Assembly (NCBI GenBank): GCA_910589415.1
Contig: OU342637.1
Span: 30,844,162-30,908,161 of the forward strand
Length of the DNA stretch: 64,000 bases
Direction: 5' to 3'
DNA from: Malachius bipustulatus
Taxonomy: Eukaryota > Arthropoda > Insecta > Coleoptera > Melyridae
Part shown: piece after piece, positions 25,741 to 36,937 of the stretch
How positions within the stretch are numbered: position 1 is the stretch's first letter
Layout of the letters: each line of letters starts with the position of its first letter
Translations under genes and position numbers: made by a program
The notes under the pieces: generated by a model
Databases searched by the model: none
What the model was told of the DNA's origin: nothing
Seen by the model: only the letters and a program-made list of their open reading frames with translations

Positions 25741-26854
25741 CACCCCCGACCTTTTTTAGTAATCTTAGCAATGCCACAGTCTCTCTTGCTCTGCCATTAC
25801 AAGTGTTGAGTTATGACTTTTTGATCAATTCATCATTAAAAAAAATTGAACGTTTGAGTTAAAATAAAGAGTGACATTAAAATGGAAGTGAATAAATAGC
25901 ATAAACGAGCTGCAGAAGATGGAGCAGCAGAGTTCTTGTCAGCAACTTCTTCCCTAATTCTTTGCAGACCGGAACTGATGCGCAACTTGTTATCCGACAT
26001 GGCAATAAAAAGAAACTGCAACAAAGTGCGCAATCCATTTCAATGTAGCATAACAAATTGGCGAACGTATATGCAATTCTCAATTCTCCAGTTGCTGTTG
26101 AAGACTGAAGAGGAGGGTTCGTTATTTCTCTCCACTTGCTCCCCACATTTTTCCGCACCATGATACTCATCCAAAACGAGATGCTGATGATGCATTGCGC
26201 TTGAATGGCGATGAACGTAACATAATAATAATTACGAACTGCCATCATCATTGATGCCGAAAAAACGAACGTAATTCATTTTACATTATTGTCGGCTACC
26301 TCACTAGGTACTAACTATGTAACGTCAAATTCGACAGCTAATTTGTAAAAACAACAACAGCACCAGAACGGCGAAAATAAAAGCGCATCCACGTCTACGT
26401 GTTGTCGTTATCAATTAACAGAAAATGAAATATTAACGGAATATTGTCCGTGACAAGCTGCTTTCATCTTGTTCGGTTTATTAAAAAAACAGCTAATAAA
26501 TTTGATATCCGCCGGTGATCATGATGAATATAGATGAGGTTCGTAATGGGAAACGATGGCTTTCGAATTTGTTTGTTTTCGGAAGCCTCGATTTCAACTG
26601 GAGACTTTTCGACTCGAACATAAAAATACACAAGAGCGGCGATTCATTTTGTTGGACCAGAAATACCGTTGGAGATGTTTGTTCGCCGCTGCAGTCTTGA
26701 ATCTTCGTTAAGGTTACATACAAGGTTTTAACATGCGAGGAAATATGCAATTTTAGAAATTTATGTTGCACCATGTAATAAATAAACATTACGACAGTCC
26801 TAAATAAGAATAGCGTCAAAGGAGAAGCATAACTCGGAGTGAAAAATGTTGAAT

Positions 26855-26872
26855 TGGTGTCAGGAGTGGGGT
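26855..26872 (+). promoter_or_regulatory. Second copy of the tRNA-Leu(CAG) primer-binding-site fossil
   Basis: Same 18 bases as 9257-9274 and similar upstream sequence (GTGAAAAATGTTGAAT), same strand. This supports one LTR family with at least two remnants in the window. Downstream sequence shows no recognisable Gag. Confidence 0.55.
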
Positions 26873-27975
26873 CAATTTTTTTCTAATATCAAATAAACTC
26901 TCTAGATGGCGCATGGAATAATAAATATTGCATAGCGGCTGCTCAGTTAGGATCAATTCCCTCAATGAGTAAGCCGAAATTGGTACTACGCGTAAACTGC
27001 GAAGCGTCAATAATCAGATAAACCCAACACTGATGTGATTAAACGTCAGTTACAAGATTGGACGTTAATTTTCCAATAAAGACAAATAGGCTATCCGAGA
27101 TCATCTATTGATAAGCGTCAGTAAGGAAGCTGTAGGTAATAAATTTGTGAGGATAATCTGTATAGACGTCAAAGGGTAACTGATTTAAAATTAACAGGTT
27201 GGTTCGACCGGAGATCGGAGGAGCAGGGGCGCTGATGCTACAGAAGAGAAAGATGAAGTTGATTTGAGTTGGAGAGAGCGCGCGTGGATCGAATAGGAGA
27301 CGGCGAGAAGGAAGGAAAGAACGGAGAATGGAAGTTTAATCGTGCCGGAGTTTACGACTGTTGTTTGATGCATGTCTCGAGTGGTGATGGGTTAATCGAG
27401 TTAACTCGTTCTTTTTGTTTTCGCTGGCTCTTTGATTTCGCTTTAGAAGTTTTAAAGATGAGGCCCGAACACTGCCTCATAAATTGAAGTTTGAGATTTT
27501 AATAATAATTTCGTATTTAGGTACTTGATCTACTGATGAGAGGTAAATTATTTTATTTTTACGCTATTTCGACTTCAAGTTCAGTCGTGCCCTGGTTGGT
27601 GATTAAGAAACGGCTCCCCTTCCCACTCCGAATATTGATCGAATCCCCATCCTCCTCCTTCCTATCAGATTTGCTGAGCCGATAGGAAAAGAATTCGTCT
27701 AGGCGGATGTGTTTAATCCCCGAACTTATTGTCTCTATCAGATACTTCGTTTTCTTATTTTAATAAATTATTGTTTGAACCCCCTAACAATTATTTGGCA
27801 ATTAAACAATAATACCGCACTAGAAAATATTTTGTTAAAAGGTTGCGGATCTAACTGGCTGCATAATCCCTTTGACAATAGAAAAATTTTCTATGAACGG
27901 GGATTTCAGTACTCGAGTATCTCATCACTAGGTTCAGTTTATTCGATCCAGGCAGGCAGATAGCTCGTGCAGACA

Positions 27976-28000
27976 TGGGAACTATCTATCTATCTATCCA
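27976..28000. repeat. (CTAT)n microsatellite
   Basis: Short run of CTAT units. Confidence 0.7.
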
Positions 28001-29123
28001 GACAACACCGCTAAATAATAACCGACACTTTCCCGCGATAAATCCTCACAGATTCCAGTTAATCCCCAGTCAGAACTCTGTCTATTGTTATTATTATCCC
28101 CCGAATCGATACTCGATCTAGTCCATCAGGAGAGGTTTTGTTTCATATTTTATTCATGGATGTAATTATTATTTTAAAAGTTGTAGGTATGCTGTGAACT
28201 TTGTTCGATTCCTTTGTTGGTAAAAACAAAAAAATATGAGAACGGTACGGCAAAGTTAAAAGTTGCCGTAATATACGTAAGTAGCCAAATTATAAACTTT
28301 TTACCGTGTTGTAAAATATAACGAGTCGGTAACTAAGTGAAGATTAATAAATTCAATCAAGTCTCTCACCCTGTTTCATGTCAGAAATATTTTAATTATT
28401 GTCAGTCTAACAGTGCATTAAGAAGTGTCACCAGTTTCGATCAACCAGTTTCAACATTTTCGGTATGTAATGGATTTTCGGCCCTCCGTCACCCTGATAG
28501 CTGATAATTCGCTTTTGCTTTCCCGACCGCACCGTGCGGATCAAAACAGTATCCCCCGTCCGCTTTTGCCACCTGATAACCAACGACCCCATACGGAACG
28601 ACCATCCGCGCGCTTTCCAACACGAGCCGAGCCAAGCCATGCGAAAGGCGTCCTCCGACCCGTGAACGCGCCAACACGTGACGTAATTGCATTGCCGCCC
28701 GCTGCAATTAGCCCTCTCGCGGTTGCCACCGACAATATTTGTCCGACGGTCACGCAGGGGCTGCGGGGGGAGGCTCACGGCTGGCTTGATTGTACGGTAA
28801 TTAGACACTGATTGAATCAGAGCGATAAGGCTTGGGATTTGCTTATAATATGTACGTAGGTACATGGACTGTAATCATTGTGAATCCATCGACAATAAAA
28901 TAAAATAAAATATTTTCTTTCCATTTCTATAACGGGGTGCCCGGAAATAGCACGTAGGTACCTAGAACCAGAGGATGAGGAAGATGAAAAAAGTTAGCTT
29001 GCTAGTGACGTAGATAGTAAAAAAATATTGATGCGATTGATGAGGAATAAGGTTTTTTATATTTCGCTTTCGGTAAATCCCAGGATTGACAATAATAGTA
29101 GAATCTAGATCGTTACTCCAGTG

Positions 29124-29147
29124 ACGATGATGATGATGATGATGATG
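29124..29147. repeat. (GAT)n microsatellite
   Basis: Eight GAT/ATG repeats. Confidence 0.9.
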
Positions 29148-30984
29148 GTGGAACTCGTCAATCGGTAACAGTTAAACAAAGGTACTGAATCCGCAGCAAA
29201 GAGAAGCAATTTCCTATATAGACTATATGCATCAGACTAGTCTGTTCTGTTTGATTCTACAGTGTAACAGCCGACTGTTTCAAATCGAATATTGACATTT
29301 AAGCTGAAAAGCTGGATTACCAAGCCGAACAGCCAAAGTAGCAGCAGCGGGGCGTGCTTAATGTAGCGAGAATGACATTGTTATTCATGTTAGAAAGGTC
29401 TCATGCTGCCGAATAAATGTCATTACCGATCGAAAATGTGATTCTCCATAAATTAACCCTCCGGCTCTACCCCCCTCTTACTCTGCGCGACGTTGGCTAA
29501 TAGAGTCGTGTAGAAATATTGTTCATTTCGCTGTTATCGATTGAAAATGGTCCCCCTTCAGAGAGGGAATTTTGAAATTTGTCCATAAAAATAGTTGCTT
29601 GTGAATTAAAAAAAAAATATCCAGACCTTTAAATTTATTGAAAAAAGATGGTTTTGGTAAGATAATCAGACGTCGGACCGCAGTCTGTTATTGTTATTAA
29701 CCAATTAAATTAAATTAGATGGCGGCGGCGGCTTTTACGGAGATTACACGTCACTTTACGAGCGTGTAAACTACCCCGTTAAGGCTGCTGTTGCCATATT
29801 CATTACTCACTCCTTGTTTTTGGTACGTTATTATAAACAAAACCGTCAAAGTTTCAAAGCACTCAGAAAATGTTATTTGACTTAATTGGAAGCTTCTATT
29901 ATGTTCTCGAGGTCTAGGGGAGATCAATCAAAATTTATCTCTACCGAAATTTCACAAACACCTGAATATTGGACAAGATAAATGTCGAAATATTTTAATA
30001 AAAGTCAAATAAATGAAAAAACTCTGTCCATGAAATATTGCGACACTGCATAATATTTGCAAGAAAATACAATAAATGCATTTTTCAAAAAAATTGCATT
30101 TAACGCAAAATATTTTCCATTAAAGTTTATAGGAGAGCAGAGATAGTACTCGTATTTTCAGCAAGTTGGATCGGCTCCAAATTATGTTAAAGTAACATAT
30201 CGATTGTTAAAATCTTTAGAGAAAAATCCACGTTATAGGGGCGACACTTCCTGCGGATAAATCATAAGCAGCTCGGCAGTAGTCTCGAGAAATGTTAAAA
30301 GATATTTCGGGAGATTATCCCGGGAACAATCTGATTGAGGGTCTTTGTTGGAAACATTTTAAAGGAAATTTAAGCTTCCTCTGTTTGTTTATGATTATTT
30401 ACGCTTTACGAAGATAACATTTATCTCTCCAAATTTAATAAAATAATATGAAAAGTGAATGTTTACTGGACATAAGATTATCTGTTATAAAAAAAATCGT
30501 TCAGAGAGAACGGCAACAATGTCCATATTCCGTTCTTCATCCCGCTTGATTCGTGTTAACCCGGAAGGGCAATCAGGCATAATTCCAATAACTGCTTAAC
30601 AATATTATCTGCCTGCCCTATGGGTTCGGGCAGGACTCTCTGGGGTTGTGTTAATTAAATACTTGTTTTGATTGGAACAGACTTTCACTCACGTCCCGTT
30701 TATGCGCAGTTAATTATATTACCTCTACTTTCATTTTGAAGTGCCGATACACCATGACTTAGGGATGGGATTAATTAATTCATTTTTTGAATAAGTGATG
30801 ACAAAATTTGTTTTGAGACGATTTTACACGACGCTGGTAACTCATACGAGTAACCAAGCCGAGTAATCTTTGTGTAAGGTATTACTGAATATTGGAACGT
30901 AAATATGTTTGTCAATATCAGTTCAGGCTTTTTTTATTTTGAATCTTTATGTCACACAGCTAAATCTGTATAGCAAAAAAAAAA

Positions 30985-32590
30985 TTAACAAAAGATGCAA
31001 GGAAACTGTCGCCTACAAACAACTAGCTTTCCGCCGCCAATGGCGAGAGAGCCCCGATGGCATAAACCACCACAATTTCACTCTTGCTCGAAACAGATGC
31101 AAATAAATAATAGATCAAACCAAGGGAACTCACAACCAAAGAATTAGGAACAAACTTCTCTCCTGTCCTAACGGTTCGAAATCTTTTTGGTCGGTAACTA
31201 AGGCAGTCAGTCAGAACTTCACGAGATCCACGATTCCGCACCACTTACACGAACAGACGGGACTATCGCATCTACGGCTACTGAGAAGGCGAACTTGTTG
31301 GCGGTAGTCTTTTCTTCATACCTACTCTTCCGTTGACTTTCAGGGGAGAACTCCGCCAATGATCCCTTCCGTGGAACCCAAAATGTCAGACAGTGTTTTC
31401 CTACAGCGTTACCCAAACAAAGCTTCTGGGCCCGATGACATGTCCGTTATTGTACTTGAAAAATGCGCCACTGAGCTGTCATCTGTTTTCTGCCGACTTT
31501 TCAATCTGTCGTATAAAAAGGGAATATTTCCTTCCTGCTGGAAATGTGCACAGATCCAACCTCCCAAGAAAGTTCACAAGCAATGAAAAAAGACTATCGA
31601 CCAGTGGCACTGCTATCAGTAATATCCAAGATTATGGAGAAAGCCATTAACCGACATCTTTTAAAGTACTTGGAAGGAGCTAATATAATCAGCGACCGCT
31701 AATACGGATTCCGCAAACAGAGGTCAACTGGTGACCTCCTCACTTACGTCACCGAGCTGTGGAACAGCGCAATCGAGCACCATGGGGAGTCTCCAGGGGT
31801 TGCGCTTGATATTTCTAGAGCTTTCGACCTTGTCTGGCATGATGGACTGTTGGCAAAACTGCAGGCTGAGAACTCCCGAGAAATTCTGCCTGTGGTTTGC
31901 GAGTTATCTCGGAGATCGCTCATTACAGGTGGCAGTCGATGGAGTTCTTTCTGAGACTTTTTCCATCAATGCCGGTGTGCCTCAGGGATCCATTTTATCT
32001 CCAAATCTCTTTCTAATATTTAACAGGGGCGATAGAAACCAAGTTCAATTTAATGCTGGGAAAACCCAAGCAGTCATCTTCTCCAAAAAGATCAAAGTTT
32101 TGGCGCCAGATATGGTGATGGCGGGACACTCTCTTACTCCATCGGCATCTCTTCGTTTACTTGGAGTGAGCCTCAGAGCGAACACGTCTTGGCATGATCA
32201 TGTTGCAGGTCTGGCGAAGAGTGGTTCTCAAAAACTTGGAACTAATTCCGCGGGACAAAATTTTATACACCACAACAGTTCCTTCTCTTATACAAGGCTC
32301 AAATCGAACCATCCTCGGAGTACTGACTGCTCACATGTTTGGAGTTCAGCTCCTAAACATATGCCGAGACTACACGATTCTATCAAGAAAAGAGCCATAC
32401 ACTTGATTGGGGTTTGACAAAAAATTTAGACACTCTCGAACATCGAAGAAGAGTAGCTGACCTGAGTCTGTTTTACAGATAATTTTATGGAAAGTGTTGA
32501 AAAGACGTGGCCCGCTTGATCCCGCCCAGAACAAGACCGGGAAAAAATACACGTCGAGCCGCAGACGCTCATCCGTATAGTGTATCTTTA
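30985..32590 (+). pseudogene. Decayed LINE fragment (jockey/CR1-like) with internal RT deletion
   Basis: Successive frames encode the endonuclease-RT linker (RNKLLSCPNGSKSFW, about 31120-31180), then RT blocks: KASGPDDMSV (about 31418), KDYRPVALLSVISKIMEK (about 31590), YGFRKQRSTGDLL after a stop (about 31700), VALDISRAFD (about 31799), then SINAGVPQGSILSP (about 31965). Just after that block, around 32020, the text jumps to WGDRN-like sequence (RGDRNQVQFNAGKTQ). The F/Y-A-D-D catalytic loop and about 60 surrounding codons are therefore missing. The 3' part (KRAIHLIGV, PRTRPGKN, HPYSV) reaches about 32580. Several stops and frameshifts are present. It lies in the presumed DIP intron, sense orientation. 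Confidence 0.85.
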
Positions 32591-34080
32591 ATAAAAAATA
32601 AGTAGATTTCTCATTTTCATGATATTTTGAAACTTTTATAGATAAACAAATCCTTTCATTATGTGTGAGTTCTAAAATTTATTATTTTGTATATTTTTTA
32701 CTCAAACTCTAGCCTATAGTAGGTTAATAAAAAATACATTTCCCTAATTTATATTAATGTACACACATTTAAAGTGAATGAAAATTAAAAATTACGCTAC
32801 CACGGAGGAAATTTCGTTATTGCGTGAATAGGTGTGGCAAAAAAGATAATAATATCCCTCAAAGGCCGTATCATTGTTCGAGTTACAATCATTTTTTGCC
32901 ACGCGATATTAGGCCCCATTGTTCTGGATTTTAATTTCAGCCTGTGGGTTTCTTAATTAAGTAGGAACGTATTTCGCGCTTGTTTTAGTTTTATGTTTCA
33001 ATTACGGTTTTATTAAAAGAGGAACTTGACGCTATCGATGTGGAAAAGTTTTCTATTAAATGAAAAAACAAAACATATACCTACACCTGAACGCGTGTTT
33101 TTTAATCTTATTTTGATGTTTATTATTTTTTATAGTGTCTCAAGTCCTTCGTTAATAATTGTCGTTTTTCGTTAAATGTTTTTTTTTACTGTTCCGATTT
33201 CGAGGTGGGAGGGTAAATATCTAATACGAGGTCTGATACTGTGATTTCAACCGCGGTATACGCGAGTATTTCGAGGGACGGAGGCTTGAAAATTAGTAAG
33301 TTGATAATCCTGTTTATGAGTTCTAGTGAAGTTTTAATTGGAAAAACTTGGGAACAAAGGAAATTCACAGCCGTCATCTGGAAACAAATCACCCTTGTTA
33401 GAGGCATGAACCCTTCAAGTGGAGATTAATCAATGACGATGACTTGATATATGATCGTAGCAGAGCCATGAGTTATTACGGAGCCAAAATTTCGCCAAGA
33501 ACTCAGCTTTTCCTTCATCTCTGTTAAAGCAGAGTCGTGACAGCCGCCAGATATTGGAGTCGCTTATTCAGGTTCACACTGTAGGTGATGTCGTGACGTA
33601 CAGAACGGTGTTCTTGATGAATTAGGACAAATTAGGCGGGAGTATTAGGTAGCAGTTTCATTTGTTTTGCGATTTTCGTATGGCTTTGTTATTCGTCAGG
33701 ACGAAAAAAAATATTTTTCGGATTATGCCGGAAAATTGCGATTATTCTTATAATTTTCTCAATCAAACATAAATCAGTGTGAAAAAAAAAGAAATAAAAA
33801 TAAATTAGGAACGATTTCATGATTTATTAATTTTTAAATAAGTGTAAGCTAATTTTCGAGCAGCAAGAAAATTTTTTATTTTTCGATAAAAGTGCCAAAA
33901 TATGCGAGATGAATAATTGAAGCCAACACTACAAATTATATGAAAAAATAACTTTCAAAAACGTTCACGATGTAGAAAATACAGGAAGATAGAAATGGGG
34001 GACGCGGAAAAAACGTAAGAGAAATCTCAATGACCTGCCGAAGTTTTTACCGATTAAGTCAGTTTTTACAGCTTTGAGAG
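32591..34080. other. AT-rich sequence, no gene recognised
   Basis: No repeat partner or coding signal seen. Confidence 0.45.
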
Positions 34081-34125
34081 TGTAACGAAATCCAAGGCTT
34101 TCGTTGGTAATTATTATTTATTTCA
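34081..34125 (+). repeat. Inverted copy of an LTR 5' end (45 bp)
   Basis: Forty-five bases starting TGTAACGAAATCCAAGGC are a perfect inverted copy of 35448-35492. The second copy is the outer end of a minus-strand LTR, so this is the same LTR end in opposite orientation, joined directly to gag sequence. Confidence 0.9.
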
Positions 34126-34393
34126 CTGGTAGCGCCTTCAGCATGCCGCTTTTCGGGAAGTTGTACGTGCTTCGTAACTCTTCGAGGCGCTCGATGAAGA
34201 GGACCGCGTCGTCTTGCTTGTGGTCGAATTGCAGTTCCCATTCGACTTCTTGGTCGATTATTTCCACTTGTGACGGCTGGTGGTGCCTGGCTGGTGCTGC
34301 TGCCGGTCCTCTTGTTGATTGGATCGCCAGTTTTATTCGTGCTACCTCGGCTTCTAATTCGGCGATTCTGTTTTGCTTGGTTCTGTCGGCCAT
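34118..34393 (-). pseudogene. N-terminal gag fragment of an LTR retrotransposon
   Basis: A minus-strand frame of 91 codons starting MADRTKQNRIAELEAEVARI. The start is a coiled-coil-like leucine/isoleucine heptad, followed by a segment with EWELQFDHKQDDAVLFIERLEEL that resembles the start of Ty3/gypsy Gag capsid (family inference). It lies in the right place, about 200 bp inside a tRNA-Lys primer-binding site. The frame breaks off at the junction with the inverted LTR end at 34125, so only the Gag N-terminus survives. Confidence 0.65.
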
Positions 34394-34590
34394 CTTGTGC
34401 CCTGGTTCTGTTCCTGTTCGCTTCTGTTACAGTTCTGTCCCTCTGTCGTGTGCTGTATTATGTTACTGACGTCTTGAATATTCGGCGTCAATCTTGTTAC
34501 TCATCCCGCTAGATACTGTTACTGTCTCCTTCTGGTCCTGTGGCTGTACTGTACTGTGGTGCTGTGGTGCTGTACTGAAGAGTAAATTTA

Positions 34591-34604
34591 CACGTTGGGC
34601 GCCA
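34591..34604 (-). promoter_or_regulatory. Primer-binding site matching tRNA-Lys
   Basis: On the minus strand TGGCGCCCAACGTG, 14 bases complementary to the 3' end of tRNA-Lys(CUU) including CCA (known sequence ending CACGTTGGGCGCCA). It lies four bases inside the LTR end at 34609, as expected for an LTR retrotransposon. Confidence 0.85.
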
Positions 34605-34608
34605 ATCT

Positions 34609-35492
34609 TGTAACGGGATTTTCTGTTAGGTAGAGGTGATTTCCCAGGGATGGATGTCTGCCCCTTTGTACCCGCGACAAGTCAATTAAAAATTACAAAT
34701 CTTTATTTACAAGTATTCTATTTACACATAACTATATTTGTCACGCTAATATTGATAACCACTGTATCCTATGGGCCGGCTCTCGTCCTCCACAGCCCGT
34801 CTTATTGGTTGTAGATAGCCGCGTCGGGGCGCGTACTAATGCTGATTGGTCATTTACCTACGGCCACTCTTGAACGGTTCGCGGCCGGCTCTTCAGCGCC
34901 AGTCGCCCGCTCGCAGTCGCACAGTGCGTGTCGGTTGCTGTAGTCTCCGGAACACGTGCCGGAAAGAAATCTGGGAGGATATTCTCCGGCGGCGAGGCTA
35001 TCTGAAACAAAGTCCGTTCCCGATGCCTCAATATGACCTCGGGACGGCTGTTACTGAATCCGGCCCTCAATACAGGCCGGATAGGGACTGAAGGGATCAG
35101 CCGGTACTTCAATGCAGCGCCGACTGATTCCCTATACTGAATTGGTCGCCGGCCAGAGCTCACTCCACTCTGGTCGGTCTGCCGATACCGGGTTACAGTG
35201 AGGTTCGACTCATTTCATCGACCTACTGTAGCCGGCTACGTGAATGGATAGGGTGCACTCAATACATGCCCCCGGTGATCTCCCAGCTCAATTCACAAGG
35301 AGAGAGAGTGGTTCTCGAGTCAGTACCTCGGATCCTCTGGTAAGCTCTTCATTTGGCTCTCTTTATATGTATACCCGGTGCTGGCGGAGATAACCTGCTA
35401 ATCACTGTCGTAAAAACTGTATCACTCCTGATAAACCTCTCTAATAATGAAATAAATAATAATTACCAACGAAAGCCTTGGATTTCGTTACA
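34609..35492 (-). repeat. Full LTR (884 bp) of a gypsy-like element
   Basis: On the minus strand it begins TGTAACGAAATCC and ends ATCCCGTTACA, so the ends are the short inverted repeat TGTAAC/GTTACA. The primer-binding site follows directly. The body is GC-richer than its surroundings (notably 34770-35240). No second direct LTR is present in the window. Confidence 0.8.
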
Positions 35493-36839
35493 AGGGTAAA
35501 AAACTATATCTACCTTTTTTGTTGGTAATGAACGTTTCTATCCCACTGTTTTGTTAATTCTTCTGTTTTGGAATTTTTTTCGATTGTACATACAAAAAAA
35601 GTTGGAAAAAAATTCGAAATTATGCGAAAAATTATAGGTTAGCGCCAATTTTTATTTTACCGCTCACCTAATTTTTTTTCGAAAAAACGATCCCTGCAAA
35701 GTTTGTACGTCTTTGCTTTCCCCAAGTCACTGTGCAAACAGAATCTCTCCGCGATGTACCGTTACTGAGAAAACATCCTATTGGTGGGAAGTTGCAAAAA
35801 AAAGTATACGGCCCTAAACGAGGGCCTTAGAATTCTTGGATTCGGCCCATTTTCAATAGATCGTATTAAAAATACTACGGAATTCTTATAACAAACCACA
35901 GAAATAATTAGAACAAATGAGTTACTGAGAATTAGTAAAAATTAGACAAATCAACATCAGATGCACTTCCTCTTCAGATGCAAGATCTCCTAGTCGCTTC
36001 TAGAATTTTTGCGACACTTTATAGGCACACTTATTACTTCTGCGAGTTCTTGTAATGTTGCATCGGCTTTATAACTTGAAGCTGGTGAACATCTAGCCGG
36101 AAATCAAACGCGCAAAAAAAGAGCCGAGAAACGTATACGCTGCTGCTAACGATATTTCCTGTCATGTGCAAACTAGACTTTTCACGAAGTTTCCCTCAAC
36201 AAGTAAAAACTTGGCTTTTCCTCTACAAGAAACCTCTCAAGAGTGTGACCAGATTTCACCTTCTTATTATAGCCGGCAGTTTGTTCACGTTAAAATTGCT
36301 GTCAGTTGCGCGCTAATAGAAAATAGATCGATTCGAGTCTTAAGCCTTGACTTTCTCCGATCACTTTATAGTCCAATAAAGTCTAAAAAGTCATACGTAT
36401 CGATTAAGAATACACATCCTTTTGATAGTTCGATTTATTTTGTTTCATATACGTGGTTTTTATAGTAACCGTTCAGTTTGTCTAAATACTCCATCCCGCA
36501 TAAATAAATAAACGTCAACATTGGTTTTGAATGAGAATTAAATGCACAACACAGAGGATAGAATGTCATTACGTGAATGAAATTTTATGTAGTTGTCAGT
36601 GGCTCTCAAACTGACGTAAGCGCTTCAATTCATTGTTTGAATGATTCCTTCAAAAATTTACGCTCGTTCACAACTTGACAATTAACTGTTTGACATTTTC
36701 TGGTGAAATTAAAAATATTAATTCGGACGGTTAGTGTGACGTCACATCTGACTTTTTAAAGTTAATCCTACTATATAAAATTTGATCCAATTTTTTCAAC
36801 GGTTCATATTTATATAGGAATAATTCTTGTTGCTTGCAG
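35493..36839. other. Intron-like AT-rich sequence upstream of the Ig1 exon
   Basis: Ends in a T-rich tract and the TTGCTTGCAG acceptor. The 99-codon frame at 36166 has no domain. Confidence 0.5.
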
Positions 36840-36937
36840 AGATGCCACATTTCACCGGTCCCATTCAAAACGTGACGACTCCGGTCGGAAGAGAGGCAGT
36901 CTTCGAGTGCGGCGTCGACAATTTATCAAACTTTAAG
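36840..36937 (+). CDS. DIP-family Ig cell-adhesion protein, exon for first half of Ig1
   Basis: The exon lies between a TTGCTTGCAG acceptor and a GTAAGT donor. It opens with two bases (AG) that finish a split codon, then 32 codons starting MPHFTGPIQNVTTPVGREAV and ending at ...NLSNFK, so the next intron is phase 0. The N-V-T glycosylation sequon followed by PVGREA and the strand-B cysteine (F-E-C) is the hallmark start of Ig1 in Dpr-interacting proteins, the arthropod relatives of lachesin and IgLON. These are GPI-linked or membrane-linked neuronal surface proteins that bind Dpr partners through Ig1. The acceptor phase requires a phase-1 upstream exon that should carry the signal peptide. Exon boundaries are my reading. 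The family is clear, but the particular DIP paralogue is not determinable. Confidence 0.85.

Larger units (their letters stand above)
25741..30984. other. Mostly unique sequence; GC-rich island at 28420-28820
   Basis: The island has long open frames on both strands (128 and 145 codons) because of its GC content. None matches a family I know, and they shadow one another. A primer-binding-site fossil lies at 26855 and microsatellites at 27976 and 29124. Nothing else was seen. Confidence 0.45.

Noticed and set aside
28425..28865. Overlapping frames of 128 (plus) and 145 (minus) codons
   Set aside because: Long only because the island is GC-rich; frames overlap on both strands and no domain is recognisable.
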